33,881 nt of DNA from UBA9300 sp032260385 (lineage in GTDB: Bacteria; Bacteroidota; Bacteroidia; Bacteroidales; VadinHA17), in NCBI GenBank assembly GCA_032260385.1, contig JAVVEL010000028.1, positions 1-33,881 on the forward strand, written 5' to 3'. The notes under the pieces are model-generated. The model was not told the origin of the DNA. It worked only from the letters and a program-made list of their open reading frames with translations, and made no database searches. Below, piece after piece: positions 22,348 through 30,964 of this stretch (position 1 is the stretch's first letter; each line of letters begins with the position of its first letter). The translations under genes and the position numbers were made by a program.

Positions 22348-25300
22348 TTATCTTAAAGCAGGCAAAATTGCATATGTCCAGTCTATATCCACTGATTTAA
22401 GATTGTTTTTTAACTGCACCAGTTCATTTTCATACAGTTGTTTCAGCTTATTATATTCATTTTCAATTTTTGCCAGGGCTATTTCATACTGTTCTCTCTG
22501 TGCACCGGTAATATCAGTTTCAGAACCTGAGCTTGCACTTACCGCAAACCTCATTCGGTTCATTATTGATGGTTCCGTAGCATCAAGTCTGACGTTCCCG
22601 TCCCTTCGCCCACTAATGGCAAGAATAATATCGTCAATATTCTTTTCAACACTTTTTGTGTTCAATATCAGCTCGTTGGTCTTCGCAGGTGCTCGCATAA
22701 GTTCTTCCCGTAGCACGGCCATTTCGTCTTTTAAATTATTGGTATACGAATAAATCTCATTGATTTTGGTATACAGGTCAGATGCTTTTTTGAGAAAGGC
22801 GAATTTGGCCTTATAATCAGGTTCTTCAAGGGCGTTATTATCAAGTGCATTTACTATAAATTCCTTTTTCTCGCCCAGGTCTGTATATTTCCCGTTGATA
22901 TATTTTTCCATTGACACAAAATATTTCCCCGGGGGCACTGAAGGTCCGCGCCGGTCCATATAGCCCATATCCCAGGTAAGTGTACCTATACCTTTGCGGA
23001 GGGGGCTTTCGATTTTTCTCATGATATTACCATCTTCGTCAGTAAAGGTGAAAATCAGCAAGGCTCTTTCCTCCTGTGCTTCGGCCAGCAGCTCTTCATC
23101 GGTGGGGTAATTAATTTCCTCGCCTTTCTTTTCGGCTTCGCGCTGGGCTTTCATCCTTTTTTGTTTAAGGGTTTCATAGCCTTCTTTCACATTATATACT
23201 ATTTTCACTTCGGGTTGAGGGTTGGGAACGCTGAAGTGTACTTCACCCTGGTAGTTATGGTTATTACCCGGGTAATAGAGGAGAGCATCCTTTATGTCAA
23301 AGATATGTGCTTCTTTATCCAGCACTTCTTTGTTAATCTGTCTTACATAGGAATAGTCATCAAGTACATACCATCCCCTTCCGAAGGTTGCCACAGCCAG
23401 ATCATTTTCCCTCTCCTGTATATCCATGTCTTTAACCTGGATTGTCGGCAGGCCGTTACCAAGTTTAAACCATTCGCCTCCGCCGTCGACTGTAAGCCAT
23501 ACGCCCCACTCGGTTCCAATGAAGAGGATATCCGGGTTAATATGATCTTCCTGGACAGCATAAATGGTTCCGTCAGGCAGGTTTGATGCTATAGATGTCC
23601 ATGTCTGCCCTTTATCAGTACTCTTTATTATATATGGTGTAAAGTCACTGGCATTTTTCCTGCCGTCGAAGCAGGCGTAAACAGTATTTGCATCGTGTTG
23701 AGAGGGCAGCACATAATTCACGAAGGTCATATCCGCCACTCCGGGGAAACTTGAATATTTTATCCAGTTAGCACCGTCGTCATCTGTCCGCCAGATAAGT
23801 CCATCGTCTGTTCCGGCATAAATCATACCCTTCTTCAGGGGAGATTCAGCGAGGGCAAAAATATTTCCAAAGGGAGAAGTCGACATGTTTTTGGCAATTG
23901 CCTCGGGTGGCCAGATCTTCCCCATCATTGGCAGGAGGTCGACATCTATCTGACGGGTCAGGTCAGGGCTTATTTCCTTCCACGATTCACCATGATCAGT
24001 ACTTTTTAAGACTTTGTTAGCTGCCACATATAATGTTTTACTGTCGTGCGGACTGATTATATAAGGTGTATTCCAGTTGAACCTGTATACTTCATCCTCC
24101 ACGGGCTGTGGTTTGATGGATATTGTATTTTGTGTACGGTGATCGTACCTGCGCAATCCGCAGTACTGTGATTCAGCGTAATGAATATCAGGATTATCAG
24201 GATCGGGAATTGAAAGGTAACCGTCGCCGCCTATTGTATATGTAAAATCGGCATTCACCAGGTTCCGTCGCGTGGTCCTGTTAGGCCCAAACCATGAGCC
24301 GTTATCCTGGGTCCCACCATAAAGGTTATAGAAGGGAAGTGCATTATCAGTTCTTACGTGATAGAACTGCATAACGGGGAAGTTTGTTTTGAATATCCAG
24401 TTTTCGCCCCTGTCCCAGCTCTCATATATTCCCCCGTCACATCCCATGAGGTAGTAGTTGGTGTCATCGGGATCAATCCACAGGGCATGGTTATCGACAT
24501 GCTTGTTCTTTTCGCCCAGTGTTTCCCATGTTTTGCCACCGTCATTGCTTACCATATTCCTTACATCCATGGATATTATCCTGTCGGGATCGACAGGGTC
24601 GGCATAGATCTCAACATAATACTGGGGGCTTCCGGCTACCTGGTTGCTCATTCTTGTCCAGCTTTCTCCCATGTCATTGGAGCGGTAAAATCCGCCCGAA
24701 TTACCCGGCAATTCTATCATGGCATATATAATATCCGGGTTTGGAGGTGCTATGGTCAGTCCTATCCTGCCCACATCACCCGAAGGCAGTCCCCTTGTCA
24801 GTTTATACCATGTCTTACCTGCATCGACAGATTTATAGATAGCCGATTCAGGTCCACCGTTAATCTTTGAATAAACCCTTCTTTCTCTCTGATGGGCAGC
24901 TGCGTATAAAATATCGGGGTTCCTGGGGTCCATTTCCATGTCTGTTATCCCGGTATATTCACCGATATGAAGAATCCGGTCCCATGTTTGCCCTCCATCA
25001 GTTGTTTTATACAGGCCACGTTCGCCACCCGGTCCCCAGGCGGGACCCTGTGAAGCCACGTATACAATATCGGTATTCCTGGGATCGATCATTATTTTAC
25101 CTATATGTTCTGATTCTTTCAGTCCCATATTGGTAAATGACTTACCTGCGTCAGTTGTTTTATACACACCATCCCCGTAGGCCAGGTTTCTCTGTGAGTT
25201 ATTTTCTCCTGTTCCAACCCACACCACATTGGGGTTAAGCGGATCAATGGCAAGGGCACCGATACTGAAAACAGGTTGATTATCGAATATAGGTGTAAAA

Positions 25301-25590
25301 GTTGTTCCCTTGTTTCCAGTTTTCCACAGGCCCCCGGAGGCCACTCCAACGTAGTATTCAGATGGATTTTCAGGATTCACTGCAAAATCAGCAATCCTGC
25401 CCGAATATGTTGCGGGTCCTACCAGTCTGAATTTCAATGCGCTAAGCATCGATGAATTAACTTTGAATTCATCAGCAGCAGGTTCAGCATTTCTGTTTCT
25501 CCTTTGAGCCTGTAAGGGCTTGGTCATCCCAGAAAAGAGGATCGTTACGGCAAGGATTAATGCCGGTGTAATAATTCTTTTAAGTTTCAT
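22348..25590 (-). CDS. Secreted BNR/Asp-box (sortilin/VPS10-like) beta-propeller protein
   Basis: A 1080-residue exported protein: signal peptide at 1-29 (ends KPLQAQ), then two large propeller regions. At least nine Asp-box motifs (S/T-x-D-x-G-x-T/S-W) are visible, for example KTTDGGQTW, KSVDAGKTW, RSNDMGESW, VSNDGGKTW, KSTDHGESW, RTDDDGANW and KSTDKGQTW. Databases often label such proteins 'glycosyl hydrolase', but the Asp-boxes are structural and I see no proof of enzyme activity. Around residue 800 follows a domain like the carbohydrate-module or fibronectin part of this family (GIGTLTWDMGYMDRRGPSVPPGKY) and a C-terminal helical, probably coiled-coil region (about 930-1065). No type IX secretion C-terminal domain is evident. 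It is monocistronic, with a terminator at 22289-22311. Confidence 0.88.
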   Translation of the reverse strand: MKLKRIITPALILAVTILFSGMTKPLQAQRRNRNAEPAADEFKVNSSMLSALKFRLVGPATYSGRIADFAVNPENPSEYYVGVASGGLWKTGNKGTTFTPIFDNQPVFSIGALAIDPLNPNVVWVGTGENNSQRNLAYGDGVYKTTDAGKSFTNMGLKESEHIGKIMIDPRNTDIVYVASQGPAWGPGGERGLYKTTDGGQTWDRILHIGEYTGITDMEMDPRNPDILYAAAHQRERRVYSKINGGPESAIYKSVDAGKTWYKLTRGLPSGDVGRIGLTIAPPNPDIIYAMIELPGNSGGFYRSNDMGESWTRMSNQVAGSPQYYVEIYADPVDPDRIISMDVRNMVSNDGGKTWETLGEKNKHVDNHALWIDPDDTNYYLMGCDGGIYESWDRGENWIFKTNFPVMQFYHVRTDNALPFYNLYGGTQDNGSWFGPNRTTRRNLVNADFTYTIGGDGYLSIPDPDNPDIHYAESQYCGLRRYDHRTQNTISIKPQPVEDEVYRFNWNTPYIISPHDSKTLYVAANKVLKSTDHGESWKEISPDLTRQIDVDLLPMMGKIWPPEAIAKNMSTSPFGNIFALAESPLKKGMIYAGTDDGLIWRTDDDGANWIKYSSFPGVADMTFVNYVLPSQHDANTVYACFDGRKNASDFTPYIIKSTDKGQTWTSIASNLPDGTIYAVQEDHINPDILFIGTEWGVWLTVDGGGEWFKLGNGLPTIQVKDMDIQERENDLAVATFGRGWYVLDDYSYVRQINKEVLDKEAHIFDIKDALLYYPGNNHNYQGEVHFSVPNPQPEVKIVYNVKEGYETLKQKRMKAQREAEKKGEEINYPTDEELLAEAQEERALLIFTFTDEDGNIMRKIESPLRKGIGTLTWDMGYMDRRGPSVPPGKYFVSMEKYINGKYTDLGEKKEFIVNALDNNALEEPDYKAKFAFLKKASDLYTKINEIYSYTNNLKDEMAVLREELMRAPAKTNELILNTKSVEKNIDDIILAISGRRDGNVRLDATEPSIMNRMRFAVSASSGSETDITGAQREQYEIALAKIENEYNKLKQLYENELVQLKNNLKSVDIDWTYAILPALR

Positions 25591-25762
25591 AGGTTAATAA
25601 TATTTGATTTGATAATATTTTCCTATGTAAAGCTAAGCAATAATTTTTTCACAGCCCTTAACACAAAAATTGTTGCACAACAGTTTTGAATTTATGATGT
25701 CAGAATAAGTGCTCTTTTTGCGAACAAAAGGGGTATAATAATTGTATTAGAAAAGGAAATCA

Positions 25763-26704
25763 ATGATTTTAGTGATGAAGGCTTTGTATAATTTTGCACT
25801 TATAATAATACTGCTTACGATGGGTAACACTTTGAAGGGTCAGGAAGGTAAAAGGTACAATTTCCTGAATGATTTCGAGACATATGTAATAGAGAATAAA
25901 GGCACTGAGACGGCATGGACAGGTAAGTACACCAATTTGAAGGAAGATGGTACTTACCTGTGCAAGCAATGCGGTCAGGCTCTTTTCAGGTCAGACGACA
26001 AATTTGATTCCCATTGTGGCTGGCCGAGTTTTGATGATGAGATACCCGGTGCCATAAAGAGGATTCCGGATGCTGACGGTATGAGAACAGAGATTGTATG
26101 TTCCGGTTGCGGGGGTCACCTGGGGCATGTTTTTGAAGGGGAAGGATTCACAGGCAAGAACTTGCGCCACTGTGTAAATTCTGTTTCAGTTGATTTTGTT
26201 TCAGCGGAGCTGGAAAAAGGAAAGTATGAGACGGCAATACTTGCTGGAGGATGCTTCTGGGGTGTTGAATATTACCTTCAGAAGATGGAAGGGGTTAAGT
26301 CGGTTGTCTCAGGATATACCGGCGGTCACGTAAAGAACCCCTCCTACAGGGAGGTATGCACCGGTCGTACCGGTCATGCTGAAGCTGTAAAGGTAATCTA
26401 TGACCCTGATAAGGTAAGCTATGAAGATGTGGTCAGAACTTTTCTTGAGATACATGATCCCACCCAGGTGAACAGGCAGGGACCTGACGTTGGCGAACAG
26501 TACAGGTCAGGGATATTCTACATGAATGAATACCAGCGTGAGATCGCTGAAAAGCTGCTGAACATACTGAAAGATAAAGGCTATGACATTGCCACCGAAC
26601 TTACCAGGGCCGGTGAATTTTACGATACAGAGAAATATCACCAGGACTACTATTTTGAAAAGGGTACTTTGCCCTATTGTCACGGGTATGTGAAGAGGTT
26701 CTGA
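25763..26704 (+). CDS. msrBA: Exported bifunctional methionine sulfoxide reductase, MsrB-MsrA order
   Basis: Repairs oxidised methionine: MsrB acts on the R form and MsrA on the S form. The N-terminal half (about 45-150) is MsrB, with the zinc cysteines CKQC (67/70) and CSGC (113/116), CGWPSF with Cys85 as the likely resolving residue and the catalytic Cys137 in RHCVNS. The second half (about 155-313) is MsrA with GGCFWGVE (Cys164 catalytic), GYTGGHVKNPSY, GHAEAV and a late PYCHGY cysteine. An N-terminal hydrophobic segment (KALYNFALIIILLTMG) suggests export or membrane anchoring. ATG at 25763 has an AGG 6 bases before it; ATG at 25775 (MKALYNF) is also possible. It ends 7 bases from the convergent nitroreductase. 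Confidence 0.95.
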   Translation: MILVMKALYNFALIIILLTMGNTLKGQEGKRYNFLNDFETYVIENKGTETAWTGKYTNLKEDGTYLCKQCGQALFRSDDKFDSHCGWPSFDDEIPGAIKRIPDADGMRTEIVCSGCGGHLGHVFEGEGFTGKNLRHCVNSVSVDFVSAELEKGKYETAILAGGCFWGVEYYLQKMEGVKSVVSGYTGGHVKNPSYREVCTGRTGHAEAVKVIYDPDKVSYEDVVRTFLEIHDPTQVNRQGPDVGEQYRSGIFYMNEYQREIAEKLLNILKDKGYDIATELTRAGEFYDTEKYHQDYYFEKGTLPYCHGYVKRF

Positions 26705-26711
26705 GAATTCA

Positions 26712-27458
26712 TCATTCATTCATAAATCCCTGTTTCTTTAAAACATCCAGTAGCAATCCTGAGAAGGTTTCATTATCACTCTTCTTATACCTTACTTCGG
26801 TAAAGACCTGGGCCAGGGTTTCCAGGTTATTTTCGTCGATAAACTGTTTTGAATCGTTCCGGGCTTCTTTTTCTGAATAATAATTATCTATTTCCTGTTC
26901 TGAATAATCGCAATATTTTTCTTTATGCAATATTGCTTTCAGTGGCAGCCTGTCGACCTGCTCCGGATCTTCATCCGGCCATCCGATTGTAATTGTAGTA
27001 ATGGGAACCACTCCTGCCGGCAGTTCAAGAATGTTTATTATCTGTTCAGCCATATATGTTGTTGTTCCCAGGTAGCATATGCCCAGACCTTTTTCCTCGG
27101 CTGCCACGCACAGTGTTTGAGCAGCTATAATAGCATCGATAGCAGCTGTCATAAACGAAAGGAAATTATCATATCCCGGTTCAGCCTTACGCTGCCTGCA
27201 CCATTTATTGAACCTGTTGAAGTCAGCGCAGAAAGTCAGCACTACAGGTGCCTGCTCAACCATGGGCTGATTGAAGTGGCAGGGAGCAAGCTTCTTCTTC
27301 ATTTTGCTGTCCCTTGTTTCTATAATACTGTAGACCTGCATATTACCCGTTGTTGATGCCCGGCATGCTGCATAGAGCAATTCATCGAGCAGTTCCATGC
27401 TCACATCTTTATCAGTGTATTTTCTTATTGTTTTTCTTTTTATCAGTGTATCCAGCAT
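26712..27458 (-). CDS. Nitroreductase-family FMN oxidoreductase
   Basis: An NAD(P)H:FMN oxidoreductase of the NfsA/Frp-like branch. The 248 residues start LDTLIKRKTIRKYTDKDVS, the usual RRSxRxFxxxxI motif of FMN binding, followed by ASTTGNMQVYSI, a central DAIIAAQTLCVAAEEKGLGICYLG and VVPITTITIGWPDE before a basic C-terminal arm. The substrate cannot be told from sequence. It is the last gene of a three-gene unit (SDR, Ldh-type dehydrogenase, nitroreductase) with a 19-base gap. Its last codons and stop are made by an ATGAATG/ATGAATT pair, the same heptamer as in the def leader, though two units could be chance. Confidence 0.9.
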   Translation of the reverse strand: MLDTLIKRKTIRKYTDKDVSMELLDELLYAACRASTTGNMQVYSIIETRDSKMKKKLAPCHFNQPMVEQAPVVLTFCADFNRFNKWCRQRKAEPGYDNFLSFMTAAIDAIIAAQTLCVAAEEKGLGICYLGTTTYMAEQIINILELPAGVVPITTITIGWPDEDPEQVDRLPLKAILHKEKYCDYSEQEIDNYYSEKEARNDSKQFIDENNLETLAQVFTEVRYKKSDNETFSGLLLDVLKKQGFMNE

Positions 27459-27477
27459 AATTTATTATCCTTTTTAT

Positions 27478-28548
27478 TTATTCAAATTCCACGCCCAGTT
27501 CATCGGCCACTGCCTTAAGGTCGTCACGCACTGCCGGCACCAGTTTGATGCCTTCTTTCATTATTCTTTCTTCCGCTTCCCTTTCAGGATCACCCGGTAT
27601 TATAATTTTTTCCTGTCCTTCAGCAGGCTTTCCATTACGGAATGTTCCTATCCATTCGTCCATTCTCTTCCTGAATTCATTGCCAGGCATAAAGCCATCA
27701 ATTCTCAGGGCACCGAAAAAATGTCCTGTTCCCTTACCTACCTGTTTGTCTTTTCTTGGCAGGTATGCCACACCCGGTGGGACAAAGGGTCCAAAGTTGG
27801 CTCCACTGATAACACCGGACAGGATATCCACTATTGAGCTCATGCAATAGCCCTTATGTGAGCCGTGTATCCTGTCGCTTCCCAGTGGCAGTATTGCACC
27901 ACCTCTTCTGAGCACCGACGGATCATCGCTCGAATAGCCCTTATCGTCCTGGACGAGTCCTGAAGGCAGCTTCTCACCCTTTTTTTCTACCAGGGCTATT
28001 TTCCCTCTTGCAATAGGGGTGGTGGCAAAGTCGGCCACAAAGTCGGGTTCACGGTCGGCAGGGACTGCAAAGGCCACCGGGTTTGTTCCAAGCAGGCGTT
28101 CAACCGCGAAGGTTGGTGCAACAGTAGGATTTGCGTTTGTTACGCAAAAGCCCATCATATCGTGTTCAAGAGCCATCATGGCATAATATCCTGCAATGCC
28201 GAAATGATTTGAATTACGTGTGGCGACCCAGCCTGAACCTGTGGCAGAGGCTTTTTCAATGGCGATTTCCATCGAGCGTTTAGCACCCACCATGCCAAAG
28301 GCATTGTCGGCATCTACCACTGCAGTGCCCGGTGTTTCATGCACAATACGAATGCGGGGTGAAGCATTTATTCTTCCTTCCTTCCATAGTAAATGATAGT
28401 CTTTAATCCTCAGGACACCATGAGAAGGGATATCCCTCAGTTCAGCTTTAAGAAGTATTTCAGCAATGGCAGATGTATCCTCCTTGCTGCAGCCCATTTT
28501 TGAAAAAATGGCTCTTATTACATCTTTCAGATAATTATGACTGTACAT
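27478..28548 (-). CDS. Malate/L-lactate dehydrogenase family oxidoreductase (Ldh_2)
   Basis: Members reduce or oxidise 2-keto/2-hydroxy acids (malate, L-lactate, sulfolactate, ureidoglycolate) with NAD(P), using a fold unrelated to ordinary LDH. The 356 residues carry the family signatures: DIPSHGVLRIKDY with catalytic His43, VVDADNAFGMVGAK, SNHFGIAGYYAMMA near 112, NPVAFAVP, DFATTPIARGKI and MSSIVDILSGVISGANFGP. Length is normal. The true substrate cannot be decided. It lies between an SDR gene (31-base gap) and a nitroreductase (19-base gap) on the same strand, which suggests a shared redox or hydroxy-acid role. Confidence 0.92.
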   Translation of the reverse strand: MYSHNYLKDVIRAIFSKMGCSKEDTSAIAEILLKAELRDIPSHGVLRIKDYHLLWKEGRINASPRIRIVHETPGTAVVDADNAFGMVGAKRSMEIAIEKASATGSGWVATRNSNHFGIAGYYAMMALEHDMMGFCVTNANPTVAPTFAVERLLGTNPVAFAVPADREPDFVADFATTPIARGKIALVEKKGEKLPSGLVQDDKGYSSDDPSVLRRGGAILPLGSDRIHGSHKGYCMSSIVDILSGVISGANFGPFVPPGVAYLPRKDKQVGKGTGHFFGALRIDGFMPGNEFRKRMDEWIGTFRNGKPAEGQEKIIIPGDPEREAEERIMKEGIKLVPAVRDDLKAVADELGVEFE

Positions 28549-28579
28549 ATTTTTTATTTAAAATGAATATCAGGGGGCA

Positions 28580-29338
28580 CTATGTCCTGTGAACCACAGT
28601 TGATGAGGCCTGTGCTGCCGGCATAACAAGTACATCGTCAATATTGACGTGAGGTGGCTGGCTAACGCAATAGAATATTACACCGGCAATATCTTCACCT
28701 GAGAGAGGTTTCATGCCCTTATAGGGAACTTCAGCTTTCTCACTGTCGCCCTTAAAGCGCACATCTGAAAATTCTGTTTTTACGAGTCCCGGAGCAACAT
28801 TGCTTACCTTAATACCGTGCCTGACAAGGTCTATTCTCATTGCCCTGGAGAGGGCATCAACCGCATGTTTGGTGGCACAATAAACATTACCGTTTTCGTA
28901 GACTTCTTTACCGGCTACGCTTCCTATATTAATAATATGCCCCCGTCCTCTTTCTACCATTCCGGGACTTATTACCCTGGTAACATATAAGAGGCCTTTT
29001 ACATTGGTATCAATCATTCTTTCCCAGTCGTCGATTACCCCGTCATCTATGTGGTTCAGCCCTACCGCCAGTCCGGCGTTATTTACCAGTACATCTATAT
29101 TCTTCCACTCACTGTCGAGGTTGCCCAGGTTTTCCACCACCTGGGTGAGGGATCTGACATCAAAATTAAGGGCCAGTACCCTTATTTTATATTGCCCAAT
29201 AAGTTCATCCCTCAGTTTATCAAGCCGTTCTTTTCTTCTCCCTGTGATAATCAGGTCATAATTATTTTCTGCAAATTTTTTTGTACTTGCAAGTCCGATG
29301 CCTGACGTAGCACCGGTTATCAAAGCTATTTTACCCAT
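28580..29338 (-). CDS. Short-chain dehydrogenase/reductase (YdfG-like)
   Basis: Classical 252-residue SDR with TGATSGIG at residues 8-15 for the dinucleotide, NNAG at 86-89, and the catalytic Ser140, Tyr153 and Lys157 in NIGSVAGKEVY and VYCATKHAV. The basic pair after the second strand (GRRKERL, 33-39) suggests NADP(H). It is closest in feel to YdfG, an NADP-dependent 3-hydroxy acid/L-allo-threonine dehydrogenase, but other substrates are possible. It begins the three-gene unit with the Ldh-type dehydrogenase and nitroreductase. An exact TAATTTTG lies 27-34 bases before its ATG. Confidence 0.93.
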   Translation of the reverse strand: MGKIALITGATSGIGLASTKKFAENNYDLIITGRRKERLDKLRDELIGQYKIRVLALNFDVRSLTQVVENLGNLDSEWKNIDVLVNNAGLAVGLNHIDDGVIDDWERMIDTNVKGLLYVTRVISPGMVERGRGHIINIGSVAGKEVYENGNVYCATKHAVDALSRAMRIDLVRHGIKVSNVAPGLVKTEFSDVRFKGDSEKAEVPYKGMKPLSGEDIAGVIFYCVSQPPHVNIDDVLVMPAAQASSTVVHRT

Positions 29339-29364
29339 AATAATATCTTTAATGAAACCTCATG

Positions 29365-29372
29365 CAAAATTA
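29365..29372 (-). promoter_or_regulatory. Candidate -7 element for the SDR operon
   Basis: TAATTTTG (minus strand) matches TAnnTTTG. The nearest TTG is only 14 bases upstream (29387-29389), shorter than usual, so the -33 part is doubtful. Confidence 0.4.
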
Positions 29373-29466
29373 AGCATCTTTGGCGGCAATTAAAAGCGAG
29401 GGAATCTAAAGGAATTACATAATTCATATTTGGATTAAAGGATGTGCAGAGGTCTTATTTAAATTA

Positions 29467-29474
29467 TATATTTG
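29467..29474 (+). promoter_or_regulatory. Candidate -7 element for ubiE-porT
   Basis: TATATTTG is an exact TAnnTTTG. It lies 17 bases before the ATG at 29492 and inside the alternative GTG-started extension (from 29444), which argues for the ATG. No clear -33 TTG is at the right distance. Confidence 0.45.
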
Positions 29475-29491
29475 CAGTCCTTAAACAGCGG

Positions 29492-30190
29492 ATGATGCAA
29501 AAAAAGGAGGAAGTTAGAATAATGTTTGACAGCATTGCCTGGAGGTATGATTTTTTGAATCATTTCCTGTCATTTGGCACTGATCTGCAGTGGAGGAGGA
29601 AAGCCATTAACGAGATAGCCATCAGGATCAGTCCGGAAAGAATCCTGGACATTGCCACGGGCACCTGCGACCTGGCCATTGAATCCTTACGTCTGAAACC
29701 GGAGAAGGTTACTGCCATAGATATTTCACAGAGGATGCTGGAGGAAGGAAGGAAGAAGTTATACAGAAAAAAGCTGAACGGACGGATTGAATTAATGATA
29801 GGTGACAGCGAGCAATTACCTTTCAATGATTCATCGTATGATGCGGTAATGGTATCATTTGGTATTCGAAATTTTGAAGATCGTGGGAAGGGTCTTTCTG
29901 AGATGTACAGAGTATTACGGGTGGGAGGGGTAGTCATGATACTTGAGTTTTCAATGCCCTTAAAATTTCCTTTTAAACAGATTTACGGTTTTTATTTTCA
30001 TAAAATACTGCCATTTTTTGGGGCATTATTCTCAAAAGATAAAGCAGCCTATCATTATCTTCCTGATTCAGTGTCTGCATTCCCGGAGGGAGAAAATTTT
30101 TTAAAATTGATGGAAAGTAAAGGTTTCAGGGATTTAAAACAGAGGAGACTAAGCGGTGGTGTTGCAACTATATATACGGGATGCAGGTAA
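29492..30190 (+). CDS. ubiE: Demethylmenaquinone methyltransferase (UbiE/MenG)
   Basis: Adds the last methyl group in menaquinone synthesis using S-adenosylmethionine. With the ATG at 29492 the protein is 232 residues. Signature MFDSIAWRYDFLNHFLSFG opens the enzyme, then ILDIATGTCDLAIE (SAM-binding glycine loop, family form DxAxGTGD), AIDISQRMLEEGR, MVSFGIRNFEDRGKGLSEMYRVLRVGG and LEFSMP, all standard for UbiE. A GTG at 29444 would extend it by 16 residues, but a promoter-like TATATTTG lies in that stretch and the family normally starts near MQKKEEVRIMF. porT follows in the same frame after 48 bases, so they are probably one operon. Confidence 0.95.
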   Translation: MMQKKEEVRIMFDSIAWRYDFLNHFLSFGTDLQWRRKAINEIAIRISPERILDIATGTCDLAIESLRLKPEKVTAIDISQRMLEEGRKKLYRKKLNGRIELMIGDSEQLPFNDSSYDAVMVSFGIRNFEDRGKGLSEMYRVLRVGGVVMILEFSMPLKFPFKQIYGFYFHKILPFFGALFSKDKAAYHYLPDSVSAFPEGENFLKLMESKGFRDLKQRRLSGGVATIYTGCR

Positions 30191-30238
30191 TGCAATATAT
30201 TAATCGATTATCAGTTATTAATAAGAGAAAATAAGAGC

Positions 30239-30964
30239 TTGAATCATTTCCGCAGAACATACCGTAGCATAATTTTTATTCTCCTGGTTTTTACTGCAGC
30301 AGGAGCCACTGCCCAGAAGAAGAAGCCACTGAACAGGTCATGGTATGATGAGAAACCTTTTCATTTTGGCTTCAGTATTGGGTTTAACTCCATGGATTTC
30401 AGGGTTGTACCCAACCAGGATGCCTACTCTGCTGATTCATTATACCCTGAGGTGGCCCAGCTCAGTCCCGGCATAAACATACAGATAGTTATGGATTACC
30501 ATCCTGCTGAACACTGGGATTTACGTTTCCTCCCCGGGGTTTCCTTTGGTCAGCGCAGGCTTAATTATTACAGTTCAAAGGAAATTTATGACGACCAGCA
30601 GGTAGTGGAATCATCCTTCCTTGAATTTCCCTTATTGCTTAAATACAAGGGTAAGAGGTTGAACAATGTCAGGCCCTACCTTATTAGTGGATTGAATTTC
30701 AGGCATGACCTGGCAGGGAGGAAGGGATATGACGATGATAAAGAAGTCTATCTTCGTCTGCATCGCTCAGACCTCTACTATGAGTTTGGTGCAGGGCTTG
30801 ATTTTTATTTACCCTATTTCAAGCTTGCTGTGGAGATAAAGATGGCCAACGGGCTGAGGAATGTTCTTGTGGGTGATGACCCGGCGCCCGGTTATCCTCA
30901 ATATGTTAATGCCATAGATAAGCTCAGGTCACAGATCTGGGTGCTGGCTTTTCATTTCGAGTGA
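30239..30964 (+). CDS. porT: PorT-like outer-membrane beta-barrel protein (type IX secretion)
   Basis: PorT/SprT is an outer-membrane-associated beta-barrel protein needed for type IX secretion and, in gliders, motility. The 241-residue protein has a signal peptide (RSIIFILLVFTAAGATAQ) and a barrel-like region (FHFGFSIGFNSMDFRV, HWDLRFLPGVSFGQRRLNYY, FLEFPLLLKYKGKR, RPYLISGLNFRHD, YYEFGAGLDFYLPYFKLAVEIK) ending WVLAFHFE. It follows ubiE, a pairing I recall from Porphyromonas and other Bacteroidota. The start must be TTG at 30239: there is no ATG or GTG between the ubiE stop (same frame) and the signal peptide. Its stop overlaps the end of convergent trmH by 13 bases. Other type IX genes are not in the window. 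Confidence 0.85.
   Translation: MNHFRRTYRSIIFILLVFTAAGATAQKKKPLNRSWYDEKPFHFGFSIGFNSMDFRVVPNQDAYSADSLYPEVAQLSPGINIQIVMDYHPAEHWDLRFLPGVSFGQRRLNYYSSKEIYDDQQVVESSFLEFPLLLKYKGKRLNNVRPYLISGLNFRHDLAGRKGYDDDKEVYLRLHRSDLYYEFGAGLDFYLPYFKLAVEIKMANGLRNVLVGDDPAPGYPQYVNAIDKLRSQIWVLAFHFE

Noticed and set aside
24358..24870. A 170-codon plus-strand frame inside the BNR gene
   Set aside because: It lies wholly opposite well-formed Asp-box repeats and shows no signal or domain of its own.
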